Positions 15,093 through 21,579 of a DNA stretch of 48,644 nt are shown piece by piece (position 1 is the stretch's first letter; every line of letters begins with the position of its first letter). Below the pieces are notes generated by a model. The model saw only the letters and a program-made list of their open reading frames with translations. It was not told the origin of the DNA and searched no databases. The translations under genes and the position numbers were made by a program. The stretch spans positions 1 through 48,644 of the forward strand of contig CAJMPP010000016.1 in assembly GCA_905215325.1 (NCBI GenBank). Reading direction: 5' to 3'. This DNA comes from an uncultured bacterium (lineage in GTDB: Bacteria > Actinomycetota > Coriobacteriia > Coriobacteriales > Eggerthellaceae).

Positions 15093-15716
15093 GAGCATGA
15101 TGGGGGCATCGCCGGCCCTTACTATGATGTCCTCGAACTCGCAGTCGTGCGAATCGGGGGAGAGCATCAGCGCGGACGCGCCGCGCGAATACTTGCGGAC
15201 TATGCTCTGGTAGTCCTGGGTCTCGGCCAGGACGGCGCAGCCGTCGAACGGCTGCATGTGCGGGTCGACGAACAGCACCGAATCCGAGGGGTAGCGGTTG
15301 TTCATGCACTCGCCGTCCGCTCGGACGCAGAACCCGCCGGGGTGGGCCTCGGCGACGCTGGCGGGGACCTCGACCATGCGGTCGCACTCGCCCTCGTCCT
15401 CGAACTCGCCCATGTGCGTCGTGCCCAGCAGCGGGACGAGCGCGGAGGAGGGCTTGGCGGCGATGGCCCCGGCAGGGGCGTCGGTCAGGCCGTGCAGCTT
15501 TGCGTAGAAGCCCGCGCGTTCCGAGATAAAGTCGTCGCGCTCAAGGCCGAAAACCTCGCAGATTTTATTCAACGTCGTTGACGCTGGCTCGCGATTCCCG
15601 GCAAGCCATTGCGAAACGGCCCCTTGCGATTTGCCAATCATCCGCCCGAAAGACTCTTGCGTAAGGTCTCTCGAATCAAGGAACGCCGTCAGGTTCCTCG
15701 CGAAGCTGCTTCCCAT
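15048..15716 (-). CDS. CI/LexA-like phage repressor with Cys in place of catalytic Ser
   Basis: 222 residues. Residues 6-62 form a Cro/C1-type HTH (LTQESFGRMIGKSQGAVSQW), and 90-222 an S24-type cleavage/dimerisation domain. An Ala-Gly at 82-83 fits the usual self-cleavage site, and Lys175 (IVRKYS) is the expected base. The nucleophile position is Cys137 in ADGECMNN, where family members have GDSM; the 38-residue distance to Lys175 is close to that of LexA. The repressor keeps the lytic promoters off; induction by RecA-stimulated cleavage would depend on Cys working as nucleophile. It is divergent from the early genes across an AT-rich operator region. Confidence 0.9.
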   Translation of the reverse strand: MGSSFARNLTAFLDSRDLTQESFGRMIGKSQGAVSQWLAGNREPASTTLNKICEVFGLERDDFISERAGFYAKLHGLTDAPAGAIAAKPSSALVPLLGTTHMGEFEDEGECDRMVEVPASVAEAHPGGFCVRADGECMNNRYPSDSVLFVDPHMQPFDGCAVLAETQDYQSIVRKYSRGASALMLSPDSHDCEFEDIIVRAGDAPIMLKGVVVWYQAEKDVR

Positions 15717-15835
15717 ATCCCCTCCTAACTCGCTATAACAATTGTAATATCAAAACGAAAAAATATTACAAAATGATATTTACATATTGGAATGAAAATA
15801 TTAATATATGTAATGTGCTTGAGAGAGATTCGGGC
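15717..15835. promoter_or_regulatory. Operator/promoter region of the genetic switch
   Basis: An AT-rich island in a GC-rich genome, between the divergent repressor and early genes. TTGTAATAT (15742-15750) and ATATTACAA (15763-15771) form a perfect 9-bp inverted repeat with a 12-base spacer. Further half-site-like sequences are gatatttac (15775-15783) and a later TATGTAAT. Both divergent promoters should lie here and be controlled by the repressor and Cro-like protein. A related dyad occurs at 16441. Confidence 0.75.
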
Positions 15836-15862
15836 ATGGAACCTTGAGAATCGAAGATAGAG

Positions 15863-15904
15863 GCACGGGGTAACGACCCAGCAAATCCTGGGCGCGAGCC
15901 GTGC
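15863..15904 (+). promoter_or_regulatory. Nested hairpin in early-transcript leader
   Basis: gcacgg (15863-15868) pairs with ccgtgc (15899-15904), enclosing cccag/ctggg (15877-15892). The element would be in the 5' leader of the rightward early mRNA, 58 bp before the first start codon. It may be an antitermination or stability element; no T-run follows. Confidence 0.45.
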
Positions 15905-15962
15905 GAGTAACTGTAAACAACGACTAACGAATCAAAGGGAGACGTTCGGAAAGGAGCGGGCC

Positions 15963-16208
15963 ATGAAGCTGACCTGGGAGATGATTCGCAAGCTGGAAGA
16001 CGCTTACGGGCGCAGCGCGATCAACCACAACGCCTTCGCCGGGGAATGGTTCAACATGCCCGCCGACGATGGCTTCATAGCAGATGGCGAGCACACGCTG
16101 GTGTACGAGAACGCCATGCTGTCCACGCCGTCATACGACCCGATGGCCTGCGACTATCCGCCATACGTGGTATGGCGCGAGGACGGCTCCCTGTACGAGT
16201 TCAAGTAG
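15963..16208 (+). CDS. Hypothetical early phage protein
   Basis: 81 residues, acidic, starting MKLTWEMIRKLEDAYGR, with aromatic-rich segments (GEWFNMP; YDPMACDYPPYVVW). No known family is recognised. AAAGGAG lies 8 bases before the ATG. It is the first gene of the rightward early transcript, 13 bp ahead of a Cro-like gene, so it is made immediately on derepression. Confidence 0.7.
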   Translation: MKLTWEMIRKLEDAYGRSAINHNAFAGEWFNMPADDGFIADGEHTLVYENAMLSTPSYDPMACDYPPYVVWREDGSLYEFK

Positions 16209-16221
16209 GAGGTGAGAGCCT

Positions 16222-16440
16222 ATGGCAGTACCGTTTTCGGCCGTTAAAGCGGCAGCAGGTTTCAATAACGACGAGATTGCGGCCGCTTGCGGGCTGGCAA
16301 AGGCGACTATCGACCAATGCCGCACGGAGAAGAAATCCGGCGAGTGGAAGCTTCGAGAGCTTCGAGCTTACTACCACGGCATCAACGACGACGCAAAGGC
16401 GCTGCTGCTTCAGGCGGTGGCCGATTTTGTTTGCTCGTAA
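16222..16440 (+). CDS. Small HTH protein, probable Cro-like regulator
   Basis: 72 residues with an HTH-like pattern NDEIAAACGLAKATIDQCRT and a C-terminal dimerisation-like helix pair. Position opposite the repressor in the early transcript suggests the Cro role of turning down repressor synthesis, but the HTH is not canonical and this is inference. AGGAGGTGAG provides a strong ribosome-binding site. A palindrome like the switch operator starts immediately after its stop codon. Confidence 0.65.
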   Translation: MAVPFSAVKAAAGFNNDEIAAACGLAKATIDQCRTEKKSGEWKLRELRAYYHGINDDAKALLLQAVADFVCS

Positions 16441-16460
16441 GTATTACAATCCGTAATATC
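16441..16460. promoter_or_regulatory. Second operator-like dyad
   Basis: GTATTAC-aatcc-GTAATATC directly after the Cro-like gene repeats the half-site GTAATAT found in the switch region (15742-15771). It lies 21 bp ahead of the next start codon and may be an extra repressor/Cro site or an internal promoter operator. Confidence 0.55.
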
Positions 16461-16481
16461 GAACCATCACAAGGAGGACGA

Positions 16482-16712
16482 ATGGGCAAGGCGTGTTTCC
16501 AGCCGACCTACGATGCGGCGGTCGCCATCGCGAGCCGCCGCATCGCGGAGAGGCGGGAGAGGGACAAGTACGACATCGGCGGCGCAAGCTCGGACAGGCG
16601 GGCGTCCGAGGCGATTCAGGACGCGACGCTCGTCGCCGAGTTGTTCGGCGTCACGACGCGGCAGGCGCTCGAAGACGCAGAACGCGAAGCGCGAGAGCGC
16701 GAGGAGGCCTGA
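16482..16712 (+). CDS. Hypothetical early protein
   Basis: 76 residues, strongly charged and helical; the C-terminal third (EDAEREAREREEA) is likely coiled coil. No family is recognised. AAGGAGG stands 5 bases before ATG 16482. A repressor-like operator just upstream suggests it is controlled with the genetic switch. Its TGA overlaps the ATG of the next gene. Confidence 0.65.
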   Translation: MGKACFQPTYDAAVAIASRRIAERRERDKYDIGGASSDRRASEAIQDATLVAELFGVTTRQALEDAEREAREREEA

Positions 16713-16876
16713 TGGAGCTGTTCGGGAAAATCGCTGACCTTTGCCAGGCGTTGGTCGTCCTGCTCCTGGTCTTCCAGGTATCCGCGCTGTTCCGCAGCGT
16801 CGACCGTCTACGAAAAAAGGGCGAGCAGCTGGAGAACCGCGTCGACGACCTCTGGCACGGCAATCGCGGCCGATAA
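16712..16876 (+). CDS. Small single-pass membrane protein
   Basis: 54 residues: one hydrophobic helix at about 10-28 (ALVVLLLVFQVSALF) followed by a charged helical tail (RLRKKGEQLENRVDDLW). Start coupled to the previous gene by ATGA overlap. It resembles small inner-membrane proteins in many phage early regions, with no known function. The next 178 bp (16877-17054) hold no convincing gene. Confidence 0.6.
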   Translation: MELFGKIADLCQALVVLLLVFQVSALFRSVDRLRKKGEQLENRVDDLWHGNRGR

Positions 16877-17054
16877 CGCCGTTTTGACGATTCTGGCGCG
16901 GGCCTTCGCGGCGGCGCGCCGCGATTGCGCCATCTGCCGATAGCGCTCGCCATAGCGCGAGAAGCGTTCGGCGGTGCCGGGCGCGTGTATGTGGGCGGGT
17001 TTCGTCATGGGCGCATGGTAGCCCGCTGGTCACGTTCGAGAGCAAGGAGGAGAT

Positions 17055-17234
17055 ATGAGCATCGCAGATTTGCCGCCGGTGATGACGACGGCGCAGTACG
17101 CGGCGGTCATGGGCATGTCCGAGTGGACGGTGCGCAAGCACTGCCGCCTTGGAATCATCCCGGGCGCGTTCAAGCACCCGGGGGCCAAGGAGTGGCGCAT
17201 CCGCACGGCCGAGGCGCTGGGGGTGCGCGCGTAG
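17055..17234 (+). CDS. HTH excisionase-like protein
   Basis: 59 residues. MTTAQYAAVMGMSEWTVRKHCRLG is a winged HTH of the MerR/excisionase type, followed by the wing WRIRTAEALGV. Such proteins bend DNA at att sites for excision, or regulate early genes. AAGGAGG lies 5 bases upstream. It is the only excisionase candidate found in this prophage and would partner the integrase encoded at 12063-13310. It ends in an overlap with the GTG of the following gene. Confidence 0.75.
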   Translation: MSIADLPPVMTTAQYAAVMGMSEWTVRKHCRLGIIPGAFKHPGAKEWRIRTAEALGVRA

Positions 17235-17632
17235 TGGCGGGAAGGGCGTGGACGGTCGCGGAGCGCAAGGTGCTGCGCGAGTTCGCGGACTGCGGCGCGA
17301 AGGCCGTCGTCCGCAAGCTGCGCTCGCTGTGCGGGACGAGGCGCACGACGGCGGCGGTGCAGATGCAGGCGAGCCGCATGGGCGTGACGCTGGTCGAGCA
17401 CTACACGTGCTCGCGGTGCGGCGGGGTGTTCCCCCGGCGCAGCTACAACAAGCAGCGCGGGCTGTGCCTCAGGTGCAGCGCGCTGTCGTACTACCCGCAG
17501 CAGCGCACCGGCGCGGAGATACGGGCGGCCATGCCCGACCCGGAGGAGTTCGGCCGGGAGGTCGCGGAGGCCAGGAAGGCCAACGCCGCGAGGCGCCAGA
17601 AGGCGCACCGGGACAATGTGAAGGAGTTGTGA
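17234..17632 (+). CDS. Small HTH plus zinc-finger phage protein
   Basis: 132 residues from GTG 17234, which shares a base with the TAG of the gene before. Residues 5-52 (WTVAERKVLREF ... TAAVQMQASRMG) look like a SANT/Myb-like or sigma-type HTH that reads DNA. Residues 57-83 hold a zinc-finger pattern CSRCG ... CLRCS. The Arg/Lys-rich tail adds non-specific DNA contact. It may be a regulator of phage transcription. The family resembles small HTH/zinc proteins of other phages but no name is secure. A terminator follows. Confidence 0.7.
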   Translation: MAGRAWTVAERKVLREFADCGAKAVVRKLRSLCGTRRTTAAVQMQASRMGVTLVEHYTCSRCGGVFPRRSYNKQRGLCLRCSALSYYPQQRTGAEIRAAMPDPEEFGREVAEARKANAARRQKAHRDNVKEL

Positions 17633-17634
17633 CG

Positions 17635-17835
17635 ATGTTAAAGACGATGTTAACCGCCAGGTCAGGCGGGGCGTTTTTTTCGAAAAAAAATTGCGCGCCG
17701 AGTTTTCGAGGCAGGGCGCGCATGGCTTTGGGCAAAGCCGCGAACAGTTTAGCAGACAACCGCGAGGATATCGCCCTGTTTCTGGGCATGTCCGCATGGA
17801 TCGCGGCCATGGCCGTGCTCGCGTGCATCGGATAG
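17635..17835 (+). CDS. Small membrane protein with terminator inside its 5' coding end
   Basis: 66 residues from ATG 17635, with AAGGAG 8 bases upstream. A strong intrinsic terminator (17654-17680) lies within codons 7-16, so this start would place the terminator under ribosomes. An alternative is ATG 17722, giving 37 residues (MALGKAANSLADNRED then a membrane helix LFLGMSAWIAAMAVLACIG). A T7CGA8 palindrome and the dyad tgcgcgcc/ggcgcgca lie between the two starts. The membrane segment is clear in both versions; function unknown. Confidence 0.5.
   Translation: MLKTMLTARSGGAFFSKKNCAPSFRGRARMALGKAANSLADNREDIALFLGMSAWIAAMAVLACIG
17654..17680 (+). terminator. Intrinsic terminator in early operon
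   Basis: ccgcc/ggcgg stem with 6-base loop, then GGCG and seven T residues. It ends the first early transcript (15963-17632). Later early genes need antitermination, read-through or another promoter. Confidence 0.75.
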
Positions 17836-17845
17836 GTGGGACGGC

Positions 17846-17983
17846 ATGGAGCGCCTGTCTTTGCTGTTCATGGCCGCCGTTGTCGGCAACCTGTTCTTCA
17901 TAGCGCTGACGCTAAAGAAGGTTTCGAATCGCCTCGACATAGAACGAGGCCGTGGGGATGGCGGAGCAGAGCAGCCACGATAG
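17846..17983 (+). CDS. Tiny membrane protein
   Basis: 45 residues: one hydrophobic helix near the N-terminus (LLFMAAVVGNLFFIALTL) and a charged tail. AGGTGG is 6 bases before the ATG, 10 bp after the previous stop. It overlaps, on the other strand, an antisense reading frame at 17912-18181. No family known. Confidence 0.45.
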   Translation: MERLSLLFMAAVVGNLFFIALTLKKVSNRLDIERGRGDGGAEQPR

Positions 17984-18181
17984 CAGCCCGGCAGCGGTTC
18001 TGGCCGGATGCAGGAGAAACTCGCGCTTGAGCTGCGCGAGCGCCGGTTGCGCGAAGAGCGCGGCAAGGCAAAGCCCCTTGCACGGGGCGGAGAAGACGAA
18101 CAGGCCGCACTCCGAAAGGCCCTCGCGCAGCTTGCGCAGGGCGGCGGAAGGCGTGGCCGGAATGTCTACCAGTTGATTCAT
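17912..18181 (-). CDS. Possible antisense hydrophobic protein
   Basis: An 89-residue leftward reading frame (starts MNQLVDIPATPSAALRKLRE) fills the gene-free part of 17984-18224. Codons are GC-rich in third position and look used; two or three hydrophobic stretches occur (GLCLAALFAQPALAQL; GLLSWLLCSAIPTA). TACTAT just upstream of its ATG could be a -10, giving almost no leader. Against it: no clear ribosome-binding site, overlap with a rightward gene, and all other early genes run rightward. A competing rightward frame at 18008-18193 is no better supported. Confidence 0.3.
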   Translation of the reverse strand: MNQLVDIPATPSAALRKLREGLSECGLFVFSAPCKGLCLAALFAQPALAQLKREFLLHPARTAAGLLSWLLCSAIPTASFYVEAIRNLL

Positions 18182-18224
18182 CGTCACCGATAGTAAAGGT
18201 GGCGTCACACGAGGAGGTTACGTC

Positions 18225-18704
18225 ATGGAGAAGCTGACCAACGACGAGTATCTGGCGCTGGTGGTGGCGGTCGACAAGACCGTCTCCGCGAAGGCCAAGG
18301 AGGCGAAGAACGCCGCGTGCGCCGCGATGGCGGCGCAGGCCATGGACGGCGAGAGCGACCGCCGGCCCATCATGGTGGGCGGCGCGAAGGTCGGGGAGGT
18401 CGGCGCGAGCTACAGCAAGCCCGGGCCGGTCATCACCGACATGGGCAAGGCCATCGAGGCGCTGCGCGAGAAGGGCCTGACGGTCGAGGTCCCGGCGAAG
18501 GGCTGGGAGGAGCACTTCACTGCGGTGGCCGGGCTGGTGGCCGACAAGGACACCGCCGAGCTGGTCGAGTGGGCCGAGTGGGAGCCGAAGCGCGTCAAGG
18601 GCGCGGCGGTCCGCATCCCCGATTCGCAGGCGGTGCTCGATGCGTTCGGCACGCGCATCGCCGACGGCGGCGGCGCGCTGAAGCTGCTCGAAGCGGGGGC
18701 ATGA
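18225..18704 (+). CDS. Hypothetical early protein ahead of recombination genes
   Basis: 159 residues, helical N-terminus (MEKLTNDEYLALVVAVDKTV) followed by a mixed alpha/beta region with EVPAKGWEEHF and a C-terminal acidic helix. No family is recognised. GAGGAGG lies 7 bases before the ATG. It begins a tightly packed operon running through the Bet recombinase, SSB and replication genes, so a role in recombination or replication is plausible but unproven. Confidence 0.7.
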   Translation: MEKLTNDEYLALVVAVDKTVSAKAKEAKNAACAAMAAQAMDGESDRRPIMVGGAKVGEVGASYSKPGPVITDMGKAIEALREKGLTVEVPAKGWEEHFTAVAGLVADKDTAELVEWAEWEPKRVKGAAVRIPDSQAVLDAFGTRIADGGGALKLLEAGA

Positions 18705-18883
18705 GCTCCTGGCGATTGAGCCTGTACGCCGTCGACGAGGACGGCGTGGAGACGCTTGTCCACCGGGGCGAGCGCGGGAGCTTCGCCGAGGCTTGCCGAG
18801 AGCAGGTCGAGTTCGTGGGCGACGGCGGGCTCCCCGCCCGCTGGTGGCGCATCGAGATAACGGAGGAGCGCGAATGGACGTGA
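18701..18883 (+). CDS. Small hypothetical protein
   Basis: 60 residues, beta-rich start (MSSWRLSLYAVDEDG) and aromatic C-terminus (RWWRIEITEEREW). Start coupled by ATGA overlap to the gene before; its TGA overlaps the next gene by 10 bp. It shares a SLYAVDEDG/TFYALDAEG-like opening with the next protein, which suggests an old duplication. Function unknown. Confidence 0.6.
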   Translation: MSSWRLSLYAVDEDGVETLVHRGERGSFAEACREQVEFVGDGGLPARWWRIEITEEREWT

Positions 18884-19026
18884 CGTTCTACGCCCTGGAC
18901 GCCGAGGGCGAGTGGGAGATTGACCACGAGGCGTACGCCGGGCCGCTCAAGACGGCCCGCGCGATGGTCGAGGAATGGATGCGGGGCCACGAGGCCGACC
19001 GCATGTGCAGGATTCAGGAGGCATGA
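18874..19026 (+). CDS. Small hypothetical protein, paralogue-like neighbour
   Basis: 50 residues starting MDVTFYALDAEGEWEIDHEA, then a helix (ARAMVEEWMRGHEADR). GGAGGAG precedes the ATG by a few bases inside the previous gene. The N-terminus resembles that of the 60-residue protein before it. The gene ends 3 bp before the recombinase gene; it carries the GGAGG used by that gene. Confidence 0.6.
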   Translation: MDVTFYALDAEGEWEIDHEAYAGPLKTARAMVEEWMRGHEADRMCRIQEA

Positions 19027-19029
19027 GAG

Positions 19030-19896
19030 ATGGCCAAGGAGCTGGCTAAGTACAAGGACACGTCGGGGCAGGAAATCACGATCACCGACGTGGACGTCGT
19101 GAGGGTGTTCTGCGACAACCCGGCGGTAACGCAGCGCGAGGTGAAGCTGTTCGTGGAGCTGTGCAAGGCGCAGCGGCTCAACCCCTTCATCCGCGAGGCG
19201 TACCTGGTGAAGTACGGGGACAAGCCCGCGTCGCTGGTCGTGGGCAAGGACGTGTACACGAAGCGCGCGCAGGCGAACCCGCGCTTCAAGGGCATGCAGG
19301 CGGGCATCTTCGTCACCCGCGACGGCAAGGGCAAGGAGCGCGAAGGCTCCATGGTGCTGCCCGGCGAGACGGTCGTGGGCGGCTGGTGCAAGGTGTTCGT
19401 CGAGGGCTACGACGTGCCCATCTACGACAGCGTGGCCTTCGAGGAGTACGCCAACCGCCGCAAGGACGGCAAGCTGGGCGGCAGCTGGGCGAAGATGCCC
19501 GGCACGATGATTCGCAAGGTGGCCATGGTCCACGCGCTGCGCGAGGCGTTCCCGGACGAGTTCCAAGGCCTCTACGACGCTGCGGAGATGGGCGTCGAGG
19601 CGCAGGACGAGCAACCGGAGCAGGCCGAGCCGCCCGTCGAGGTCGAGGCCGAGGTCATCGAGCCGCCGAGCCTGATGGACGCGCGCAACGACCTCTGGAA
19701 GGCGATGCGCGCATGGTGCGCCGCGACGACCGGCCTCGAAGGCGAGGAGCTGGATGCCCGCGCGCAGGCCGAGTGGCAGGCCCAGCAGATACCGATGGAC
19801 CGCGACGAGGCGCGCCTGACGGAGCTGGGCTACACGGCGCAGTGGTTCGAGGCCCTGGCGCGCAGCTACGGCGAGCACGCCGCCGAGGCGGCCTAG
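19030..19896 (+). CDS. Phage single-strand annealing recombinase, Bet/RecT family
   Basis: Promotes annealing of complementary single strands during phage recombination. 288 residues: residues 5-180 are the RecT/Red-beta core, with FVELCKAQRLNPFIREAYLVKYG, the ASLVVGKDVYTKRA segment and GGWCKVFVEGYDVP, ending in MIRKVAMVHALREAFPDEFQGLYDAAEM, all typical of Bet. An acidic linker (EQPEQAEPPVEVEAEV) leads to a C-terminal helical domain likely to bind a partner. No 5'-3' exonuclease is seen next to it, so it may use a host nuclease. It shares an operon with the NinB-like and SSB genes. Confidence 0.93.
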   Translation: MAKELAKYKDTSGQEITITDVDVVRVFCDNPAVTQREVKLFVELCKAQRLNPFIREAYLVKYGDKPASLVVGKDVYTKRAQANPRFKGMQAGIFVTRDGKGKEREGSMVLPGETVVGGWCKVFVEGYDVPIYDSVAFEEYANRRKDGKLGGSWAKMPGTMIRKVAMVHALREAFPDEFQGLYDAAEMGVEAQDEQPEQAEPPVEVEAEVIEPPSLMDARNDLWKAMRAWCAATTGLEGEELDARAQAEWQAQQIPMDRDEARLTELGYTAQWFEALARSYGEHAAEAA

Positions 19897-19897
19897 C

Positions 19898-20353
19898 ATG
19901 GCCGAGCTGGCGCGCGGTGACAAGGCCCGGTGCATAGCGGCGCTGATGCGGGCCGACGGCTCGCGGGAGTACGTCGTCAGCGACGTGCGCAGGCGCCGCA
20001 CGCTGACCCAGAACGCCTACTACTGGGCCATGCTCAACCGCCTGGCGGCGAAGCTGGGCATGGCCGGCTCAGAGGTGCACATGGGGATGCTGCGCGACTA
20101 CGGGCCGTGCGAGGCGTTCGAGGTGGACGCCCGCGTGCCGCTCGGCGATTACTTCGAGCACTACGACGCGGGGCCTGAGCGCCTGGTCGGCGGCAGGCCC
20201 ATGCGCCTGGTCAAGGTCTACAAGGGGTCGTCGAAGATGGATTCCTCGGAGTTCTCGCGGCTCGTCAACGGCATGAGGGACGAGTGCGAGGCCCAGGGGA
20301 TAGACGTCATGACCCCGTCGGAGATAGCGGCCCTTCAATGGGCGGAAGGATGA
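19898..20353 (+). CDS. NinB-like recombination accessory protein (tentative)
   Basis: 151 residues with RRTLTQNAYYWAMLNRLA near the N-terminus, the RTxxQNxxxW pattern seen in NinB-type phage recombination proteins, and a C-terminal SEFSRLVNGMRDECEAQGID segment. It starts one base after the recombinase stop codon and ends 3 bp before SSB, so all three act together in DNA recombination. NinB stimulates Red-type recombination in lambda; applying this here rests on motif and context only. Confidence 0.65.
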   Translation: MAELARGDKARCIAALMRADGSREYVVSDVRRRRTLTQNAYYWAMLNRLAAKLGMAGSEVHMGMLRDYGPCEAFEVDARVPLGDYFEHYDAGPERLVGGRPMRLVKVYKGSSKMDSSEFSRLVNGMRDECEAQGIDVMTPSEIAALQWAEG

Positions 20354-20356
20354 TTC

Positions 20357-20767
20357 ATGAGCATCAACAGAGTGATGATTAGCGGCAACCTTACGCGCGA
20401 CGCGGAGGTCCGCTCCACGCAGAGCGGCATGGCAATCCTGGGGTTCGGCGTCGCGGTCAACGACCGCCGCAAGAACCAGCATACCGGCGAATGGGAGGAC
20501 TGGCCGAACTTCGTGGACTGCACCATGTTCGGTACCCGAGCCGAGAAGCTGCAGCCATACCTGACAAAGGGCACGAAGGTGGCCATCGAGGGCAAGCTTC
20601 GCTACAGCTCGTGGGAGCGCGACGGCCAGCGCCGCAGCAAGCTGGAGGTCGTCGTCGATGAGATCGAGTTCATGTCCAGCAGGCAGGGCGGCGCTGTGCA
20701 GCATCTGCACACCGGGCCGGCGCTCGACGCGGCCGAGCAGGTATACGACGAGGACATCCCGTTCTAA
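20357..20767 (+). CDS. ssb: Single-stranded DNA-binding protein
   Basis: 136 residues. OB-fold with MSINRVMISGNLTRDAEVR, FGVAVNDRR and FVDCTMFGTRAEKLQPYLTKG, and an acidic tip ending DEDIPF, which matches the conserved SSB tail that recruits repair and replication enzymes. Shorter than host SSBs because the linker is reduced to about 20 residues. It coats ssDNA during phage replication. A GGAGGTGAG follows it as ribosome-binding site of the next gene. Confidence 0.96.
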   Translation: MSINRVMISGNLTRDAEVRSTQSGMAILGFGVAVNDRRKNQHTGEWEDWPNFVDCTMFGTRAEKLQPYLTKGTKVAIEGKLRYSSWERDGQRRSKLEVVVDEIEFMSSRQGGAVQHLHTGPALDAAEQVYDEDIPF

Positions 20768-20778
20768 GGAGGTGAGCC

Positions 20779-21579
20779 ATGGCGAGGGCGTTCACGTGGT
20801 TCGAGAAGTTCGGCGAGGTCATGGAGACCCTGCCGGACGAGAACCAGGCCGAGTTCGCGCTGGCGATTGTCCGCTACGGCTCGCTCGGCGAGGAGCCGGA
20901 GTTCAGCTCGCCGCTCATGGCCGCGCTGTTCACGGCGATACGCGAGGACGTGGACAACTCGCTGACCAAGAGGGCGAGCGCGGCGAAAGGCGGTCGACCG
21001 GCGAAGCAGGCGAAAACCAGCAAATCCGAAGCGTCAGAAACCGGTTCCGCCGAACCGGAAACCAAGCCGGAAACCAACGCGAAACCAAAACCGGAAACTG
21101 GTTTCGATGTTTCGGAAACCAACGCGAAGCCGGTTTCGGAAACTGGTTTCGAGAAACCGAAAACCCAATCCAATACAGTACAAGCCAATACAGTACAGGC
21201 CAGTACAAGCCAAACCAGAGAAAACCAAGCCAAACCAAACCAAGAGGACGCGTTCTTTCCGGAGGACGACCCGGAGGCCAACGCCTTCGCGGAGTTCGCC
21301 GCCGGATGCATCGACGCGTTCAACGCCGAGACCGGCTCGGACTACCGCTGGGGCGGCGGCGGCAAGCTGGCCCTCGACCTCCGGCGCATGTTCGATGCGG
21401 GCCGCACCGTGGACGACGCCCGGGCCGTCGTGCGCCGAAAGCGCGACGAATGGCGCGGCTCTAAGCGCATGGCGCAGCACATCCGGCCGGAGACGCTTTT
21501 TGGCGAGAAGTTCGAGGGCTACCTGAACGAGAAGGGGGCAGACCATGCAGACGCTGGCGTCTATGCTTCCGCGTTTTGA
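20779..21579 (+). CDS. Phage replisome organiser / replication initiator-like protein
   Basis: 266 residues. The N-terminal 60 residues (FTWFEKFGEVMETLPDENQA) match the short domain often seen at the start of Gram-positive phage replication proteins (DUF6291-like). Residues 75-155 are a low-complexity Lys/Thr/Glu/Gln linker with a 15-residue tandem repeat (ETNAKPKPETGFDVS and ETNAKPVSETGFEKP). Residues 165-250 match the conserved phage C-terminal domain (CIDAFNAETGSDYRW ... HIRPETLF). The DNA of the linker holds iteron-like repeats, as in lambda O, and the helicase-loader gene overlaps its end. It probably binds the phage origin. Confidence 0.82.
   Translation: MARAFTWFEKFGEVMETLPDENQAEFALAIVRYGSLGEEPEFSSPLMAALFTAIREDVDNSLTKRASAAKGGRPAKQAKTSKSEASETGSAEPETKPETNAKPKPETGFDVSETNAKPVSETGFEKPKTQSNTVQANTVQASTSQTRENQAKPNQEDAFFPEDDPEANAFAEFAAGCIDAFNAETGSDYRWGGGGKLALDLRRMFDAGRTVDDARAVVRRKRDEWRGSKRMAQHIRPETLFGEKFEGYLNEKGADHADAGVYASAF
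21069..21211. repeat. Iteron-like repeats, candidate phage replication origin
   Basis: A 45-bp tandem duplication (21069-21113 and 21114-21158) contains ggaaaccaacgcgaa twice and cggaaactggtttcga twice; the latter has the dyad GAAAC-TG-GTTTC. Just downstream, caatacagtacaagc-like 15-bp units start at 21171 and 21186 with a partial third. The strand is strongly A/C-rich here, unlike its surroundings. Lying in the linker of the replication protein gene, it parallels the lambda O/ori layout. Confidence 0.5.

Noticed and set aside
16808..17008. Leftward 66-codon frame between the small membrane protein and Xis-like genes
   Set aside because: No ribosome-binding site, overlaps a coupled rightward gene, no recognisable domain.
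18008..18193. Rightward 61-codon charged frame in the 17984-18224 gap
   Set aside because: No ribosome-binding site and less typical codon use than the antisense frame; neither is firm, so only one was listed, at low confidence.
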